Positions 6,954 through 9,467 of a stretch of 9,467 bases of DNA are shown here, piece by piece. Each line of letters starts with the position of its first letter. Within the stretch, counting starts at the first letter, position 1. This DNA comes from JBBRHH01 sp038222915. GTDB lineage: Bacteria > Planctomycetota > Phycisphaerae > Tepidisphaerales > Tepidisphaeraceae. The stretch covers positions 1 through 9,467 of the forward strand of contig JBBRHH010000213.1 of assembly GCA_038222915.1 (NCBI GenBank). Direction: 5' to 3'. The translations under genes and the position numbers were made by a program. The notes under the pieces are model-generated. The model saw nothing but the letters and a program-made list of their open reading frames with translations, was not told the origin of the DNA and ran no database searches.

Positions 6954-6959
6954 AAGCCT

Positions 6960-9467
6960 TTGTCTCACAAAAAATCTACGCGCCAGCGTCGTATCAACGC
7001 TTTGTCGTCCAAACAGCCTTCGAAGAGCAGGCGGCACCCCGCCGATCTGTTCGAGAACCTCGAGCGCCGCCAGATGATGGCGGCACACATCGTGGGAAGC
7101 TCGGCGGTGTACGCCACCATCCAATCCGCGATCAACGCGGCCGCGATCGGGTCGACCATCACCGTTGATGCCGGGACCTATAACGAGATGGTCACCGTGA
7201 ACAAGCGGCTGACGCTCCTGGGTGCAAAAGCGGGCGTGGACGCGCGCAAAAATACGCGTCTGGAAAATGCGGCCGCTGAAACCATCATCTCCGGCGCCAC
7301 CCTGAGCGACGGCACGGTCAGTTGCGGGATCAGAATCACCGCCAACGACGTGACGGTCGACGGGTTCACGGTGCAGGGCAACACGAACACGACGCTCGCC
7401 ATGGGCGCTGGCATCGTGATGGCGCCCGGCATCTCTGGCACACACATCTTCGACAACATTCTTCAGTCGAACGTTTCGGGCCTGGATCTCGCAAACTCCA
7501 GCAGCACCGACGCCGCCATCATCCAACACAATGTGTTCCGGGTGAACAACAAGGCCGGGTTGCGCGGCGGACGCGGCATTTACACAGACGCCGACATTGC
7601 TGGAACGAGACTGACAAACGTCACGATCGACGGGAACGCGTTTGTTGGAAATCGCGGCGGCAGCGGCACCACGACCTATGAATCCGGGGTCGCACTGGAA
7701 GGCCGCGGCGCCGTCCAGACCAACATCCGCATCACCAACAACACGATGGATGGCAACGGCAAGGCGATCCTCGTCATCAACACCACCGGGCTCACCTTTA
7801 CGGGCAACCTGGTCACCAACACGCGCGATCAGTGGAGCGGCACGGTGCGCTTCGAAGGCGGCGCGAACAACATCACCATCAAGAACAACACCATTTACAG
7901 CAACACCGGCGTAGGCGTCGGTATTGATGCAAAGGGCTTTTCCGGCGGCAACTCCGGATTCGTCATCACCGACAACAATTTTTACAACAACGACACCGTC
8001 TACGGCAATCGGCTTTCGGTTGCCAGCGACGACACCGTGTACACCGGCACGCTCGACGTGCGCAACAACTACTGGGGCAGCGCATCAGGCCCCGGGGGCG
8101 ATGGACCGGGCACCGGCGATATGGTGTACGGCATTGGCCACGCGACCCCCGGCCTCCAGTGGACTTTGACCAAAGGCGGCACCGAACTGTTTTCGCCCTG
8201 GGCCACGACTCCCGTGCAGAACCGGGAAGTTCCGTATTACCTCTGGGACGCGGGCGCGCCGATCCAGGCGGAATACTTTGATTTCGGCGGCGAAGGCGTT
8301 GGCTATCACGACACCACCACTGCCAACTCGGGTGGGGCATGGCGCAATACCGAAGGCGCCGATGTGGAAAACACGAGCGACACCGGCGGCGGATATGACC
8401 TGGGAACTGTCGCGTTGGGCGAATGGGTCGCCTACACCGTGAATGTTCCCACGACCGGGACTTACAACTTTGACTTCCGCATGGCCAACGGCGGCAGTGG
8501 CAACGGTACGTTCCATGTTGAACTGGATGGGGTGAATGTTTCCGGCTCCATTACCACGCCGCCCACCGGCGGCTGGCAGACATGGACAACTCTCACCCGC
8601 AACGGCATCAGTCTGACGGCCGGCCAGCATGTGATGAAGCTGGTCTTCGATTCCGCGAACGTAAGCAACATCAACTGGTTCCGCTTCACCAGCACCAGCC
8701 CGCCTCCCACACCGACCATTCCGATTGCCCCTGGCAGCCTAACCGGGACCGCGGCGAGCCCGAGCAGCGTGAGTCTGACCTGGGCCGACAATTCCGCCAA
8801 CGAGTCCCTGTTCATCATCGAACGCGAAAATGGGACGAGTGGCGTCTGGACGCAGGTGGGTGCGGTCGCCCCGGACGTTAACACCTTCACCGATCTGAGT
8901 GCCGCACCGTCAACGCTTTATAACTATCGCGTCAAGGCGCGCAACGCGGTGGGCGATTCGACCTACACCAACCTTGCTCCCGTCACGACGCCTGTCCTCA
9001 AGTATCTCAGTGATCTTCCCTGGGTGTCGGCCACGAACGGCTGGGGTCCGGTCGAGCGCGATCTGTCCAATGGCGCACAAGGTTTTGGCGATGGAAACAC
9101 CATCACCCTGAACGGCGTGACCTATCAGAAGGGGCTGGGTGTCAACTCGACGTCGCAGATCGTGTTCAACCTTGCAGGCGGATATACGTCGTTTGTCTCC
9201 GACGTCGGCGTCGATGATGAACAGGGCGTCAACGGCTCCGTCGCCTTCCAGGTGTTTGCCGACGGCACGAAGATTTACGACAGCGGCGTGATGAACGCGA
9301 CCAGCGGTACGCAGTCGCTGAACCTGAATGTGACCGGCGTGAATCAACTCACGCTGACCGTGACCGATGGCGGTGACGGCAGCACGTACGACCACGCCGA
9401 TTGGGCCGGCGCTGGACTGACCCCGAACGCAACAGTGCCTCCACCTCCTCCGCCGCCCGTATCTCCT
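6960..9467 (+). CDS. Large secreted beta-helix protein with CBM6-like, FN3 and NPCBM modules, 5' part
   Basis: The frame runs from TTG at 6960 to the window edge without a stop, giving 836 visible residues. The leader is basic (nine Lys/Arg in the first 25) and leads into LFENLERRQMMA at 30-41, resembling the LEPR-XLL N-terminus of planctomycete extracellular proteins; no hydrophobic signal core follows. Residues about 50-410 form a right-handed parallel beta-helix: YATIQSAINAA, VDAGTYNEMVTVNKRLTLLG, many N-N-x-F/I turns, and the closing NNYWGSASGPGGDG at 368-381. Then come a CBM6/CBM35-like module (about 436-576, with AEYFDFGGEGVGYHDTT, LGEWVAYTVNV and NINWFRF), an FN3 domain (about 587-679), NPCBM (681-822) and a proline linker. 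Beta-helices of this kind occur in polysaccharide lyases and in non-enzymatic adhesins; I cannot name catalytic residues. Its C-terminal modules are paralogous to the first gene of the window, which suggests FN3 and DUF1349-like domains beyond the edge. Confidence 0.94.
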   Translation, partial: MSHKKSTRQRRINALSSKQPSKSRRHPADLFENLERRQMMAAHIVGSSAVYATIQSAINAAAIGSTITVDAGTYNEMVTVNKRLTLLGAKAGVDARKNTRLENAAAETIISGATLSDGTVSCGIRITANDVTVDGFTVQGNTNTTLAMGAGIVMAPGISGTHIFDNILQSNVSGLDLANSSSTDAAIIQHNVFRVNNKAGLRGGRGIYTDADIAGTRLTNVTIDGNAFVGNRGGSGTTTYESGVALEGRGAVQTNIRITNNTMDGNGKAILVINTTGLTFTGNLVTNTRDQWSGTVRFEGGANNITIKNNTIYSNTGVGVGIDAKGFSGGNSGFVITDNNFYNNDTVYGNRLSVASDDTVYTGTLDVRNNYWGSASGPGGDGPGTGDMVYGIGHATPGLQWTLTKGGTELFSPWATTPVQNREVPYYLWDAGAPIQAEYFDFGGEGVGYHDTTTANSGGAWRNTEGADVENTSDTGGGYDLGTVALGEWVAYTVNVPTTGTYNFDFRMANGGSGNGTFHVELDGVNVSGSITTPPTGGWQTWTTLTRNGISLTAGQHVMKLVFDSANVSNINWFRFTSTSPPPTPTIPIAPGSLTGTAASPSSVSLTWADNSANESLFIIERENGTSGVWTQVGAVAPDVNTFTDLSAAPSTLYNYRVKARNAVGDSTYTNLAPVTTPVLKYLSDLPWVSATNGWGPVERDLSNGAQGFGDGNTITLNGVTYQKGLGVNSTSQIVFNLAGGYTSFVSDVGVDDEQGVNGSVAFQVFADGTKIYDSGVMNATSGTQSLNLNVTGVNQLTLTVTDGGDGSTYDHADWAGAGLTPNATVPPPPPPPVSP
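9000..9425 (+). repeat. NPCBM-encoding module, copy 2
   Basis: This partner of 44-469 aligns without gaps over 142 residues. Both copies have an FN3 domain as a neighbour and are followed by a run of about seven prolines, but here an FN3 also precedes the NPCBM. The differences are mostly conservative and cluster in the first half of the domain; the second half, including the DHADWAGAGL end, is nearly invariant. Confidence 0.9.

Larger units (their letters stand above)
6597..6959 (+). other. Intergenic region, 363 bp, probable promoter and leader of the beta-helix gene
   Basis: No gene is supported here: the frames lack ribosome binding sites and family-like sequence. It holds a 12-bp perfect palindrome at 6722-6733, a T-run at 6673-6678 without a proper stem, and the ribosome binding site of the next gene. 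Its length suggests the beta-helix gene has its own promoter rather than forming an operon with the kelch gene. Confidence 0.6.

Noticed and set aside
6797..7168. Plus-strand ORF of 123 residues across the start of the beta-helix gene
   Set aside because: It overlaps the supported TTG start and leader in another frame, has no ribosome binding site, and loses any protein-like character downstream.
7642..8169. Plus-strand ORFs rich in Ala, Pro, Thr and Ser within the beta-helix region
   Set aside because: They are +1 frame shadows of the beta-helix frame; the composition is typical of misread GC-rich codons.

Overview
The window looks like chromosomal DNA of a Planctomycetota bacterium. Three things point there. 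The last gene starts with a basic stretch followed by LFENLERRQMMA, close to the LEPR-XLL type N-terminus of large secreted planctomycete proteins. A Tat-exported Gfo/Idh/MocA oxidoreductase carries the QKP variant motif and a C-terminus (REYRDPWSL) usual in that phylum. The secreted proteins are modular, with NPCBM, FN3, DUF1349-like, BIG2 and kelch domains. A Phycisphaerae/Tepidisphaerales-like origin is possible but only a guess.

Layout. Bases 2-1333 (+) are the 3' part of a secreted modular protein: Pro linker, NPCBM, Pro linker, FN3, DUF1349-like. A 155-bp convergent gap follows. On the minus strand lie a Fic-domain AMP-transferase-like gene (1489-2565) and, 21 nt upstream of it, a Tat-exported Gfo/Idh/MocA oxidoreductase (2587-4056); they could be co-transcribed. 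A 356-bp divergent region (4057-4412) holds dyad symmetries and one doubtful small ORF. On the plus strand follow a secreted kelch-like beta-propeller protein with two BIG2 domains and a carbohydrate-binding-like C-terminus (4413-6596), a 363-bp gap, and the 5' part of a large beta-helix protein (6960 to the window end): LEPR-like leader, parallel beta-helix, CBM6-like, FN3, NPCBM, Pro linker.

How the genes relate. The first and last genes are paralogues in their shared modules: their NPCBM domains are 116/142 identical by hand count. Together with the kelch protein and the oxidoreductase they suggest a neighbourhood for extracellular binding and processing of sugars or polysaccharides. No catalytic CAZyme can be named with certainty. 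The Fic gene does not fit this theme. It is framed by an imperfect direct repeat of about 40 bp derived from the 3' end of the oxidoreductase gene, one copy in that gene and a decayed copy beyond fic. This suggests fic was inserted at that point. It is the most interesting structural signal I found. I see no rRNA, tRNA, CRISPR array, transposase or integrase.
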